The position numbers and the translations under genes were made by a program. This document shows, one piece after another, positions 16,731 through 27,300 of a stretch of DNA of 64,000 bases (positions are counted from its first letter, which is position 1; every line of letters begins with the position of its first letter). Below the pieces are notes generated by a model. It worked only from the letters and a program-made list of their open reading frames with translations, had not been told where the DNA came from and searched no databases. The DNA is from Jatrophihabitans sp. (lineage in GTDB: Bacteria; Actinomycetota; Actinomycetes; Mycobacteriales; Jatrophihabitantaceae), in assembly GCA_036389035.1 (NCBI GenBank), contig DASVQQ010000010.1:124001-188000 (forward strand). Direction: 5' to 3'.

Positions 16731-17380
16731 TGAGCATCGAGCCGTTCAGCGGCGCCGACGCGGTGATGACCGGCGGCGCCGGCAGCGGCGCGGTCGCCCG
16801 CGCCAGCCGGTCGCTGCCGGACTCGGGACGCACCCGGCACCGGCCGCCGCGCAATCCGCAGTGGCTGCTCAACCAGATGCCGGTCGGGATGCTCGACAGC
16901 AAGTTCTTCGTCAAGTTCCTGTCGCTGTTCCAGGAACTCGGCGACACCCTGCTGGAGGGCGCGGACAATATCGAGAACGTGGTCGACCCGACGGTCGCGC
17001 CCGATGCGATGGTGCGCTGGATGGGTTCCTGGATCGGCGTCGACTCGGTCGATCCGTCGCTGCCTCGTGAACTGCAGCGGATGATCGTGCGCAGCTCGGC
17101 CCGAACCATGAGCTGGCGTGGCACCCGGGCCGGCCTGGAGCAGTTTCTGGAGATGACCAGCGGCGGTCCCGCCCAGGTCGTCGACGGTGGCGGGGTCTGG
17201 CGCGAGGGTGAGGCGCCGGCCGACACCGCCTTCGTCCGGATGACAGTGGCCTCGACCGGCTGGCTTGAAGAGGGCGACTTCGTGGCCCTGGTACGCGACG
17301 AGGTGCCGGCGCACGTCCGCGCCGAGCTCTGGATCGGCGACCGGCAGGTATGGTCATCGGCTGTGGAGGTCCGACGATGA
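16730..17380 (+). CDS. Phage tail protein I-like baseplate protein (Afp12-like)
   Basis: This 216-residue protein matches the gpI family: NQMPVGMLDSKFFVKFLSLFQ, LLEGADNIENVVDPTVAP, the MVRWMGSWIG motif and ARTMSWRGTRAGLEQFLEM are diagnostic. It is the partner of baseplate J in the wedges. A short disordered N-terminus (about residues 1-35) precedes the fold. The gene starts on the overlap with the mini-ORF stop and ends overlapping the zinc-ribbon gene (ATGA), the last member of the structural operon. Confidence 0.9.
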   Translation: MSIEPFSGADAVMTGGAGSGAVARASRSLPDSGRTRHRPPRNPQWLLNQMPVGMLDSKFFVKFLSLFQELGDTLLEGADNIENVVDPTVAPDAMVRWMGSWIGVDSVDPSLPRELQRMIVRSSARTMSWRGTRAGLEQFLEMTSGGPAQVVDGGGVWREGEAPADTAFVRMTVASTGWLEEGDFVALVRDEVPAHVRAELWIGDRQVWSSAVEVRR

Positions 17381-18144
17381 CCGCGGCCCGGGACGCCGAC
17401 GCCGCGACCGGTCTGCCTCCCGCTGATCCGTCGCCGGTCAAGGCCTCGCCGGTTGAGCCCTCGCCGGTGGGGTTTTCGCCGGTGGAGTCCTCGCCGGACG
17501 GGACGTCACCGGACGAGTCGCCTCCTACCGGCCTGTCGGACGCCGAGCTGGCGGTTGAGCGAGAACTGATCGCCCGCCGGTACCCGAACGGGGTCGGGGA
17601 ATCCACCAAGGTGCTGCCGGCGATCCCCGCTGCCTCGATCACGCCGGAGCCGTCCAACGCCCCGGCGCCGCTGGCCCGGGTCACCAGCGCCCAGCACCAC
17701 CCGGTCGCCATCACCTGCCCGGAATGCAGCGCGTCCGCGATGGTGGAGCTGACCAGGCGGGACGCGCTGGACTTCTGCGCCCGATGTGACTTTCCGCTGT
17801 TCTGGGCTCGGGATCAGGTGGTGCACACCGATCCGGTGGACAGCAATGACGACGCGCTGCGTAGGCTGCCCGGCACCCTGGGCCGGGTGGTGATCGCCTC
17901 CGCGCCGTGCCCGCACTGCAACGAGCCGAACCTGCCGACCGCGAGGCTGTGCGTGCGCTGCGGGCTGACCATGCAGGCCGGCGCGGCGCCGGCGCCGCCA
18001 CGTCCCCGGCCGGCTCCGCTTCCCGAGCCGCCGATGGAGCCGCTGGAAGACGCTTCCAATCGCTGGTGGATCTGGCTGCTGGTGCTGCTCACCGTCGTGC
18101 TGGTCGCCGGGATCGTGCTGCTGGCTGCCCAGCCCTGGCAGTGA
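17377..18144 (+). CDS. Tail-anchored double zinc-ribbon protein of the CIS operon
   Basis: The 255-residue protein has a Pro/Ser/Glu-rich disordered N-terminal third. Two CxxC-CxxC zinc ribbons follow: C-P-E-C ... C-A-R-C near residues 113-135 and C-P-H-C ... C-V-R-C near 175-200. After a Pro-rich linker it ends in one hydrophobic helix (WWIWLLVLLTVVLVAGIVLL) with only a few residues beyond. This predicts a cytosolic protein anchored by its C-terminus in the membrane. Because it is coupled to the gpI gene (ATGA), it belongs to the CIS operon; a docking adaptor between baseplate and membrane is an attractive inference. ATG 17377 is preferred to an upstream GTG at 17350. Confidence 0.8.
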   Translation: MTAARDADAATGLPPADPSPVKASPVEPSPVGFSPVESSPDGTSPDESPPTGLSDAELAVERELIARRYPNGVGESTKVLPAIPAASITPEPSNAPAPLARVTSAQHHPVAITCPECSASAMVELTRRDALDFCARCDFPLFWARDQVVHTDPVDSNDDALRRLPGTLGRVVIASAPCPHCNEPNLPTARLCVRCGLTMQAGAAPAPPRPRPAPLPEPPMEPLEDASNRWWIWLLVLLTVVLVAGIVLLAAQPWQ

Positions 18145-18154
18145 CGCGCTGTCG

Positions 18155-18790
18155 ATGGGCTATCTGACCCTGGCCGGTGACGCGCACGCCGAACTGGAAG
18201 TCAAGCGGTCGCGGTTCCTGGCCACCGTCCGGCGGGTGCCGGACGAGGCCGCGGCGCTGGAGCTGGTGGCCGAGCACCGCCGGCTCTACCACGCCGCCGG
18301 CCATCACTGCTCGGCGTTCGTGATCGGGCCGAATCAGGCGCTGGTGCGGGTCAGCGATGACGGTGAGCTGGCCGGCACTGCTGGGCTGCCGATGCTGAAT
18401 GTGCTTACCGGGCAGGGGCTTTCTGATGTCGCGGCGGTGGTCACCCGGTACTTCGGTGGCACCCTGCTCGGGGCCGGCGGGTTGGTGCGCGCCTATTCCG
18501 GCGCGGTGTCGGCAGCCTTGGAGAACGCGGTGACGGTGCGCCGCCGGCAGCTGGAGCTGTTCCGGGTCTCGGTCGAGCCGGGGCAGGCCGGTCAGCTCGA
18601 GTGGGCCGTTCGCAACAGGGGAATCGCCGTTCGCCAGGTCGGCTATGGCAGGGTGGCGGTGGTGCTGACGGTGGCGGTCGCATCCGAGGGCGTCGGCGCC
18701 CTGCGCAGTCTGATCGCCACCATCACCGGTGGCAGCGCCAGCCTGCAGCCCGACGGTCAGGACTGGGTGGACGAGCCCGGCAACAGCTGA
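18155..18790 (+). CDS. YigZ/IMPACT-family protein
   Basis: The 211-residue protein has the YigZ N-terminal domain (EVKRSRFLATVRRV, SDDGELAGTAGLPML, VVTRYFGGTLLGAGGLVRAYSGAV) and a C-terminal ferredoxin-like domain (DUF1949 type). Relatives are related to eukaryotic IMPACT, a translation-stress regulator, and the bacterial role is not settled. It begins 10 bp after the CIS zinc-ribbon gene and could be read through from that operon, but it is a widely distributed housekeeping gene and need not be functionally connected. Confidence 0.9.
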   Translation: MGYLTLAGDAHAELEVKRSRFLATVRRVPDEAAALELVAEHRRLYHAAGHHCSAFVIGPNQALVRVSDDGELAGTAGLPMLNVLTGQGLSDVAAVVTRYFGGTLLGAGGLVRAYSGAVSAALENAVTVRRRQLELFRVSVEPGQAGQLEWAVRNRGIAVRQVGYGRVAVVLTVAVASEGVGALRSLIATITGGSASLQPDGQDWVDEPGNS

Positions 18791-18801
18791 GCCACCGCGA
18801 C

Positions 18802-19452
18802 TCAGGAGAGAAGAGCGGCGGCGCGCTGAAGGTCCTCGACCAGCCCGTCGTACATGGCTTGGCGGTTGTCTCCGGCGCGCAGCACCGCCGACGGGTGGAT
18901 CGTCGCGACCACCAGCGGGTCGAGGACGTCGGTGGTTGGTGACTGGTCCTCGGCAGGAAGGCGCAGCACCTCACCGCGATGCTGGCTCAGCCGGAACGAC
19001 GGCCCGAACAGCGCCTGGCTGGCGGTTGCTCCGAGAGCGACCAACACCTTGGGCCGAACAGACCCGAGCTCGGCGGCCAGCCAGGGACGGCACGCGACGA
19101 TATGCCCCCGCTTGGGTGTCTGGTGCAGCCGACGACTGCCGCGCATGGTGAACGCGAAGTGCTTCACAGCATTGGTCAGGTAGGTGCGGTCGGGCTCGAC
19201 GCCAGCCTCGGCCAGCGCCCGGTGCAGCAGCTTGCCGGCCGGGCCGACGAACGGCTCGCCGCGCTGGTCCTCGACATCGCCGGGCTGCTCGCCGACCAGC
19301 ATCATCACCGCGCCGGCCGGGCCGCGGCCGAAGACGGTCTGGGTCGCGTCCTGGTACAGCTCGCAGCCACGGCACTCGGCGGCTGCCCGGGCCAGGTCGG
19401 GCAGCCGGTCGGTGTCGGGCACATACGGCTCGGCGGTACTGGTGGTGGCCAT
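18802..19452 (-). CDS. UdgX-family uracil-DNA binding protein/glycosylase
   Basis: The 216-residue protein is in the family 4-like uracil-DNA glycosylase group: GEQPG (residues 54-58) followed by DVEDQRGEPFVGPAGKLL, and a late IHPS motif. It carries the distinguishing UdgX loop R-R-L-H (H110) in G-S-R-R-L-H-Q-T-P, where the histidine in the characterised mycobacterial UdgX bonds covalently to the abasic site after uracil release. Iron-sulfur ligands are probably C27, C30 and C121; I find no fourth cysteine. ATG 19452 is used because the upstream in-frame extension has no family similarity. The gene is convergent with yigZ. Confidence 0.88.
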   Translation of the reverse strand: MATTSTAEPYVPDTDRLPDLARAAAECRGCELYQDATQTVFGRGPAGAVMMLVGEQPGDVEDQRGEPFVGPAGKLLHRALAEAGVEPDRTYLTNAVKHFAFTMRGSRRLHQTPKRGHIVACRPWLAAELGSVRPKVLVALGATASQALFGPSFRLSQHRGEVLRLPAEDQSPTTDVLDPLVVATIHPSAVLRAGDNRQAMYDGLVEDLQRAAALLS

Positions 19453-19638
19453 CGCGTCTCCCGGCGGAAGTCGGTCGCGCGGGCTCGGCGCCTCGTCAGC
19501 GATCCTAACCCTCGGAGCCGCTATCACGGTCGCACGAGCATGATCGAGGGGTGGACGAGCCAGCCGCGACCGAGTTCCTTGACCGGCTGCAAGCTGCGAC
19601 CATTCCCGAACCGTACGGCTGAGCACCCGCGGTTCGGC

Positions 19639-20223
19639 TCAGAATCCCCTGACGATGAGATCCGCCGCTTGCGCGGGCCGCTCGGCCTGCTCGTAGTAGT
19701 CCTCGGCGGCGGCCCACCGCGCGATCCAGCCCTCGTCGTTCTCGCCCCTTGCGTGCAGGCGTTGCTGCCGCAGGTCCCGTGGAGTGTCAACGTAGATGGC
19801 GAGGTCGAAGTAGGAGCGCAGTTCGCGACGCAGCAGGTAGACGCCCTCGACCAGCACGATGCCGCGCGGCTCGACGGTGACCCAGCCGTCGAGGGTGTTG
19901 GTCTCCCAGTCATAGCGTTGAAAGGTCGCGGGCCCGGCTGCCTTGAGCGGTCTCAGCAGTTCACGCTCCAGGCGGCGGTGGTCGAAGTATCGCTCGTAAC
20001 CTTCTCGAGGGCTCCATGAAAGCCAGTCGCGCTCTTCGGGGCCGTAGAAGTCATCGCCGTGCACGAGCGTGAGGTCGCGGGACCGCGCTGCCAGCTCCTT
20101 GGCCAGCGTCGTCTTGCCGGCTCCGCCCAGGCCCTCGACGCAGACCAGCTTCGGCTCGCCGGTCGAGGGCGTGGGCAGCCGCCGCAGAACGGCCGTGATC
20201 GCGTCCTCGCTCGGCTGCCGCAT
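19639..20223 (-). CDS. P-loop kinase (uridine kinase-like)
   Basis: The 194-residue protein shows a Walker A G-L-G-G-A-G-K-T-T after a VCVEG strand, an aspartate motif in VHGDDFYGP, and a LVEGVYLLRREL segment, the pattern of uridine kinase/phosphoribulokinase-like small kinases in which the DD..Y region contacts the substrate. A lid-like Arg-rich part (RDLRQQRLHARGE) follows. The nucleoside or other substrate cannot be named. Start ATG 20223 fits the fold; the frame extends further but without similarity. It is divergent from the DHFR-fold gene. Confidence 0.75.
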   Translation of the reverse strand: MRQPSEDAITAVLRRLPTPSTGEPKLVCVEGLGGAGKTTLAKELAARSRDLTLVHGDDFYGPEERDWLSWSPREGYERYFDHRRLERELLRPLKAAGPATFQRYDWETNTLDGWVTVEPRGIVLVEGVYLLRRELRSYFDLAIYVDTPRDLRQQRLHARGENDEGWIARWAAAEDYYEQAERPAQAADLIVRGF

Positions 20224-20324
20224 GCTGGGATTGTCCTGCCGATCGGGGAGTGCCGGGTCGTGCGGGGTGGCAGAGCCCGCAGGACCGCTGGGAGACTGAG
20301 CCGCTCGTAGCAGAAGGAGACGCA

Positions 20325-20882
20325 ATGGCCAAGCTCATCTACTCGATGATCACCTCGCTCGACGGCTACGCCAAGGCGGCGGAGGGCGACCTCGGCACCG
20401 GGGCCGAAGATCCGGAGGTGCACACCTTCATCAACGATCTCTTCCGCCCCGTCGGCACGTACCTCTACGGCCGGCGGATGTACGAGACGATGGTCTACTG
20501 GGAGACCGCGCACACCGAGCCCGACCAGCCGCCGCACATCCTGCAGTACGCGCGCGACTGGCAGGCCGCGCAGAAGATCGTCTACTCCACGACGCTGGAG
20601 TCGGTGTCGAGCGCGAAGACCAGGATCGAGCGAGCCTTCGACCCGGACGCGGTGCGCCAGCTCAAGGCCGCGGCCGATCATGACCTCACCGTCGACGGCC
20701 CGAACCTCGCCGCCCAGGCGATCGCGGCCGGCCTGGTGGACGAGTACCACCTGTTCATCACCACCAGCGTGGTCGGCGGCGGCACGCGGTTCTTCCCCGA
20801 CGGCGTCCGGCTCGATCTCGAGCTGGTCGAGGAGCGTGCCTTCGACAGCGGGTTGATCTACGCGCGCTACCGGACCCGCTGA
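20325..20882 (+). CDS. Dihydrofolate reductase-fold protein (RibD C-terminal type)
   Basis: The 185-residue product starts MAKLIYSMITSLDGY, the first strand of the DHFR/RibD-C reductase fold. It has YGRRMYETM as the NADPH-contact segment, DLTVDGPNLAAQAIAAGLVDEY, and a typical VVGGGTRFFP ending strand. Most such actinobacterial proteins are uncharacterised NADPH-dependent reductases and not true folate enzymes. ATG 20325 is preceded by a clear AGAAGGAGA ribosome site. The gene stands alone between a leftward kinase and a J-domain-like gene. Confidence 0.85.
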   Translation: MAKLIYSMITSLDGYAKAAEGDLGTGAEDPEVHTFINDLFRPVGTYLYGRRMYETMVYWETAHTEPDQPPHILQYARDWQAAQKIVYSTTLESVSSAKTRIERAFDPDAVRQLKAAADHDLTVDGPNLAAQAIAAGLVDEYHLFITTSVVGGGTRFFPDGVRLDLELVEERAFDSGLIYARYRTR

Positions 20883-20940
20883 ACCGCTCGGGACCCGGAA
20901 GGTCCGAACACCGCTGACCCGACCTTGGTACCGTCAGGCG

Positions 20941-21387
20941 GTGGCCGAGAAGGATCCGTACGAACTCCTGGGCGTACCTCGTGACGCCTCTGACGAGCGG
21001 ATCCGGGCGGCCTACGAACTGGAGATAAACCGCGCCACTCGCGACGGCGCCATTCGCTACGCCGCCGAGCTGTCGGCCGCCTACGACACGATCTCCAGCC
21101 CGCAGCGCCGGGCGCTGTACGAACGGCACGGATTCACCGCGATCAGCCAGCGATCACCCGGAACGGCCCCACCTGCCGGCTCGTGGCGGTCCACCCAGGA
21201 GCACGGACCGGCCCGGCGCCGTAAGCGCCGTAGCGGAGTGCGGAGGTTCGTGCTGCTGATAGTGGTGATCGGCCTGGTGGTGGCGGTGTTCTACGCGGCG
21301 CAGCAAGCCGAAGGCGCGACGGTGACAGCGCCGACAGCGTCGGTGACCAGCGGCCCGGCCGTCGTCCAGCCGGCGCCGGACCGGTAG
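20941..21387 (+). CDS. Degenerate J-domain membrane protein (no HPD motif)
   Basis: The 148-residue protein begins AEKDPYELLGVPRDASDERIRAAYELE, a clear J-domain helix I-II, and later has LSAAYDTISSPQRRALYERHG, matching helix III-IV. The HPD loop that stimulates Hsp70 is missing and is replaced by a short INRATRDGAI. After a basic Pro/Arg linker comes one membrane helix (RFVLLIVVIGLVVAVFYAA, about residues 100-120) and a short outer tail. It is therefore a membrane-anchored J-like protein unlikely to activate DnaK. It starts with GTG and ends 5 bp from the stop of the giant repeat protein on the other strand. Confidence 0.8.
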   Translation: MAEKDPYELLGVPRDASDERIRAAYELEINRATRDGAIRYAAELSAAYDTISSPQRRALYERHGFTAISQRSPGTAPPAGSWRSTQEHGPARRRKRRSGVRRFVLLIVVIGLVVAVFYAAQQAEGATVTAPTASVTSGPAVVQPAPDR

Positions 21388-21392
21388 TCACC

Positions 21393-24300
21393 TCAGGGTG
21401 TGACTGTGGCGATGGTGACGTTGACCGCCTGAGCGGTGGTCGAGGCGGTCACCGTCACGGTGACGGTGCCGGTCTGGGTGGTGGTCACCTCGTCGGCTCC
21501 GGTCCCGGTGGTGGTCGTCTTGGTGGCGGTCACCTCGTACTCGCCAGGTGGCAGCAGGGTGAACCCGGCCAGGCCCTTGTTGTTGGTGACGTCATCCAGC
21601 GGCGGCGTGACCAGCGGGTCAGCCGGCAGCAGGCTGACCGTGGCCCCATCGACCAGCGCGCCCCCGGTCTTCTGCTTGACGGTGATAGTCAGCGAACCGC
21701 CCTTCTGGTTCAGCGCGACCTCCGCCGAGGTCGGCGTGCTCGACGAGGCCGGCGTCACCGACTGGGTCGCAGTGCTCCAACCCACGCCGTGGCTGGTCCC
21801 CGGATTGGCGGTCAGCGTGTACGCCAGTGACGGGACCACCCAGATCGAGGTGACGTTGCTGGCGGTCGACGTCGAGGTCGGGAAGGACGCCGCGGTGTAG
21901 AGCGTCGTGGTGCCCTGCCTGACCGTCAGCGACACCGTCGCCGGCACCGGGTTGGTGTCCAGCGCCAGCGAGGTGGCCAGCACCTTCAGATCCAGCTGAG
22001 CTTCGGCGATCGTGAAGCCGGCCGTGGTGGGCACCCCGGTACCGGTGCCCGACACCGTTATCGCATAAGGCGAAGCGGCGGTCACCTGGGCCGGCGTGCC
22101 ACCGGTCGACATCACCCTGCCGTTGTGATTGGCGGGCAGCTCGATCCAGATCGTCCAGCTGCCGGATGGCACCGAGTTGAACGTGGTGGTGTAGGACGGC
22201 GCCGTTCCGGTCAGCGTCTGCGGCGCCTGCGGCGGGTTGCCGGTGAGCGGGCTGGCGATCAGGTAAGCCTTCGCGCCGTCCACCGGATAGCCGTTGCTGG
22301 CGGTGAAGTTGACCACCACGTTGTTCTTGATCCGCTCCAGCGACGGGCTCAGCGTCGGGTTCTGCCCCGCACTCACCGAGGTCGGGCTGTTGAGCGTGAC
22401 GTAGCCGGTCTTGGCGAAGCGCACCACGTACGAGTCGTCGGTCACCGGGCTGAACCCGAAGAACCCGGTGCCGGCCGCGCCACCGCTGGTCGTGGTCTTG
22501 ACGACGCTGCTGTCACTGATCTTGATCAGGCTCACGGTGACGCCGTCCAGCGGGCTGGCGACCTGGCTGGTGCCCTGCTCGCCCGACACGATGCCCGAGA
22601 TGCTGCTGGTCCGGACGTCGGTGCGGACGTAGACCGTCTGGTTGGCCACCCCCACGAACACGGTGAGCTGCACGTTCAGGGTGGCGATGTTCGACCCGCT
22701 GATCTGCAAGGTGTACGTGGTCGGCACGATGGTGTTGAACTCGTACAGGTTGCCGGTTCCCACCGTGGTCTGGGTGACCGCCGGTTGGCTGCCGTCGCTG
22801 GAGGTCAGGATCAGCGTCGCGTTGGTCACCAGGTCGGCGCTGGCGTTCGAGGCCGAGTTGGCGATGCCGACCTTGAGATTCACCTTGTTCGCGTTGAGTT
22901 TGAGCAGCCGGGTGGAGTCGGTGTCACCGGTGCTGACCTGGAAGTACTCCCGCTGCTGGGCGGTGTAACCCGACGCGGACATGTCGACGACCCAGCCGCC
23001 GGCCGCCAGGCCGTCCCGGGAGTTGGTGCCGGTGATCCGGAACTGGCCGTCGGCGCCGCTGATCGCGGTGAAGCCGGTGGTGCCGGCGGTGGCCGGGCAG
23101 TGCGCCAGCGCGGTCGCGCTCGCGCCGCAATAGGTCGCGGTCAGCAGCACGTTGCCCAGCGCCTGGGTGATGTCGGCGCCGAACACCGCCTGGGTGGTGC
23201 CGACGATCGCTCCGCGGGCGTTCAGCGTGGCCACGCAGCTGGCCTGGACGCCGGCCGTTATGGCGATGCTGGTGGAGCCGTCGCTGCACGCCACCGCGAT
23301 GCCCGCGCCCGTGCTGCCGAAGGCATAACCGGCCGCCTGGATCCGCACGCTGTACGCCGCGCCCGGGGTCAGGTTGCCGAACGTGACACTGCTCGAGCCC
23401 GGCGGCGCGGTCTGGGTCACCGGCGTGGAACCGCCGCCGGACAGCACGAAGACCGCGTTGGACACCGCGGCCGCGGCGCCGTCCACCGTGGAGATCTCCA
23501 GGCTGCCGAGCTTGCGCAGTTCGATCGGAGGAACCACGCAGTCCACGCCCAAAGCGCAGGTGAAGCTGACCGTGGCGCTGGCGTAGCCGGTCATGCTGGC
23601 GGTGAGCTGGTAGTTGCCCGGACGGACCAGGTTGGACTGCGGGTACTCCGAGTCAGACCAGCTCAACGCGCCGTTGTCGTCCACCGTGACGTCCACTATG
23701 CCGGTGCCGGTCGCCTTGCGGTTGACGGTGATGCTGACGTTCGAGCGGTGCACGCTCGCGTCGGCCGGGTTGATGGTGACCGAGCCCGAGATCGTCCGGG
23801 CGGTCGGCGCCAGGTTGACCGCGATCAGCGAGCCGGTGGTCACCGCCATGGCAGTGGCGTTGTAGGCGTTGAAGTCGGTGGCGGTGATGCTGATGTCGGC
23901 CTGGCCGACCACCAGCGCCAACCTGGCCCGCGGAATGTCGGCGAAGTTCGTCGCGCACGCCCCCATGCCCGAGGTCGGCGCGTTGCCGTCGGCCGTCACC
24001 GCGAAGCAGCCGCGCGAGTCGGTGATCACGTTGACCTGGGCCCGGATCGGGGTGGTGCCGGAGTAGGCGACCACGCCGCTGACGGTGACGGCGGCGTTGG
24101 GCAGCCCCTGCGTCGAGCCGGTGTAGGAGCTGGTCACCCAGCCGATCAGCTGTGGGATGGACTGGGTCATCGCCAGCTGGGTGTTGACCTCCTGATCCTC
24201 ACCCACCGGCACCGACATGGTGCCGCTGAAGGCGCTCAGGGACGCCGCCACCGTGTGCGAGCCGGAACCGAGCGCGACGATCCGGACCCGCCCGGCCACG

Positions 24301-27300
24301 CCGGTCTGGATCAGCGGCTGGGCCGCCAGCGGGGCCGGGGTGACGGTGACCGTGACCGGGTCGGTGGCGTTCACCAGCCCGCCCGAGGTGTTGGGCGCCA
24401 GCACCGCCAGCACCAGCCGGGCCAGCCGGTGCAGGTTGGCGTCATAGCGCCCGGTCGCGCCCCGGTCCAGGATCAGCTGCGCCCCTGACACCGGGCGGTA
24501 CTCGGGGTTGAGCGGGTGCACGTAGATCAGGTAGGTGCCGTGCGCCAGGCCGCGCACGGTGTAGGAGCCGGTAGAGGTCGAGGTCAGCGAGCACTTGCCG
24601 ACCGCCGGGCTGGGCGCGCAGGTCTCCACGCCACCGGCGCTGCTCGGCGGCACCAGGGTGCAGGTCGGCGCGGTGGCCGGCGCCGGGCTGCTCGGCAGCA
24701 CCAGCACGCAGGTGCGGTAGTTGACCTGGTGCGCGTAGTCCTGGCCGGTGGGCACCGGCTCGTCCGGGTCGTCGACCACGCTCAGGTCCGGGCCGGTGCT
24801 CAGGCTGCCCACCGCGGCGTTGATGGTTCCGACCACGGTGGCCGACGGGTACAGCGCCAGCTGCGGCGCCTCCACCGTCGCCCCCAGCGGAACCTGCACG
24901 TCGACGGCGCCGCTCTCGTAACCCGGCGCGCTGACCACCACCCGGTGCAGGCCGGGCAGCAACCCGGTGATCGGCAGCAGGTCGATGGACGGGACGGTGT
25001 ACTCCTGGTTCGGGTCGACGCCGCAGACGATCAGCGGGTTGGCCGCCCCGCCAGGGGCGCAGGCGAGGTCGACGGCGCTCTGGGAGACGTCCACCCCGAC
25101 GTTGATCTTGCACAGGTCCAGGTTGGCCTGGCTGCCCGGCGGCAGCAGCGGGTCGTACTCATCGGCCTGGTCACAGCTGAGCGGGCCGCCGCTGCGCGCG
25201 TCGGTGATCCGGCCGCGGACGTGCGAGCTGGCCGGCAGCACCCCGCCCGGCGTCGGGGCCAGCTTCAGCGTCACCGAGGCCACCCCGCCGACCTTGGCGG
25301 TGACGGTCGCGTAGCTGGTCAACCGGCCGTAGAGCTCGGCGCCCAGCACGTAGGTGCCCGGCGCCACCCCGTTGAACCGGAACGAGCCCAGCGGGCTGGA
25401 CACGCTCATCGTCTTGTAGGTGTTGGCCGGCCCGGTGAGCACCAGGCCGGCGCCGACCAGGCCCAGCCCCGCCGAGTCGGTGACGGTGCCGCCGACGACC
25501 GCGGTGGCCGGCGTCAGCATCGCGTCGACCACGGCCCTGGACTGCCCGGCGCCCAGCTCGACCTGGTGGGTCTGCGGCAGGAAGCCGGCCTCGGCGATGG
25601 TCACGGTGTACTTGCCGGGCACCGGCAGCGCCGGCAGCGTGAACCGGCCGATCGGCCCGCTGGTGACCGTGGTGGCGGTGCGGGTGATCGTGCCGTCGGT
25701 CGCGGTGACGGTGGCCCCGCCGACGCCGTTGCTGACGCCGAGGCTGTCGGTGCCCGCGACGGTGCCGACGAGGGACCCCATGCCCGAGGTCAGGCCCAGG
25801 TTCAACGACTTGGACTGGCCGGCCGCCAGGGTGACCAGCGAGGACTCCAGGCTCAGGCCGTCCTTGCTGGCGCTGATCAAGAAGGTGCCCGGGGTGGAGA
25901 GCCCGTCCACCTTCCAGTCGCCGATGCTGCCGGAGGAGTTGGAGCTGGTGGCCACCACGTTCTGGCCGTCGCTGATGGTGATGGTCGCGCCGCCGACCGC
26001 GCCGGCCGGTCCGCTGATCCGGCCGGTCAGGCGGCCGTTGCCGGCGGTCATGGCCACCGGCAGCGGCTCGGTGGCGTCCGCGTCGGCCGCGTTGAGGATG
26101 TACTGCCTGGTCTGGTAGCCGGGCTTGGCGAAGGTGAGCAGGTAGTAGCCGGGCGCGCTGATCCCGGCGAAGGACCAGGACCCGTTCTGCCGGGTCAGGG
26201 TGGACTGCTTGGCCGAGACCGCGGACTGGGCCCGCACCGACAGCTGCTCGGCCGAGATCTTGCCGATCGTCCGGCGGCTCTCGGTGATGGCCTTGGCCGA
26301 CTGGCCGACCGGTTGGGCGCCGGCGGCCTTCTCGTCCACCAGGGACGTCGGCTGCAGTGAGACCTTGACCCCGGCCGGCGCCGTGCCGGTGACGATCCCG
26401 TTCAGCCGCACGCCGGCCGGCTTGGCGGTGGCGACGACCGGGGCGGGCTTGGCCGGCTTCGCCGAGCCGCCGGCGGCCGGGCCGGCGGTCCCGGATCCGG
26501 CCCCGGGGCTGGATTTCGACCCGCCGGGGCCGGCGGGGGCCGAGTCCGACGGCGTGGCCGACGGCGAGCTCGCGGCCTGCGGATTGGCCTGGTTGCCCTT
26601 GACGGACTTGGCCAGCATCGGGATTCCCGCTCCGGCCAGTGCCGCCCACAGCCCCAGCACGGTCACGATGGCCAGCAGTTTCATGCCGAGCGGGCTGAAC
26701 ACCGGCCGCGAGGTGAGAGCGCCGGTCACGCTGGTCGGCGCGCCTAGGCCGCGGGCCGCCACCAGGAACGGGTGCCGGGCCCGGCCGCCGAACATCCGTG
26801 GCCGGGTCAGGGTCAGCCGGCCACGCACCCGGGCCGACCCGCCGGGTGGCACCAGCAGCCGGTGCCGGCTCAACCGCAGGTGGGCGCCGTTGGAGACCTC
26901 GGACCTCAGCTCGACCCGGGCCGGGCTCTGGCCGGTGTTGCGCAGCAGCACCTCGATCCGGCGTCCGAAGACCGCCGTCGAGTCGATGGGCGACACCTCC
27001 ATGCTCAGCCGGCTCGGCTCGTCGACCACCAGCGCGCCCTCGGCCATCGTGGTGGCGGTGGCGCCGGGGCCCGGAGCTGCCGGGTCGCTGGCCTGCACCG
27101 CGACCACGAACGGGTAGCGGGCCGGCAGCGTGCCCGAGGGCGGGCGCAGCACCAGCTCGACGACCCTGCTGGCGCCGACCGCGACCGGCCCGACGTGCAG
27201 CGGCAACGGCAGCCAGGACGAGTCCAGGCCGAGCACCGACACGGTGAACAGCCGGGGGCTGTCTGCCTGGTTGACCAGCCCCAGCTCGACCACCACGGTG

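Noticed and set aside
19551..19622. 23-residue frame beginning VDEPAATEFLDRL between udgX and the kinase gene
   Set aside because: It has no neighbour on its strand and its purine tract is too close to the start; it looks like a fragment or chance.
22125..26360. Long plus-strand frames antisense to the giant repeat protein
   Set aside because: They are His/Arg/Gly-rich shadow translations without domains.
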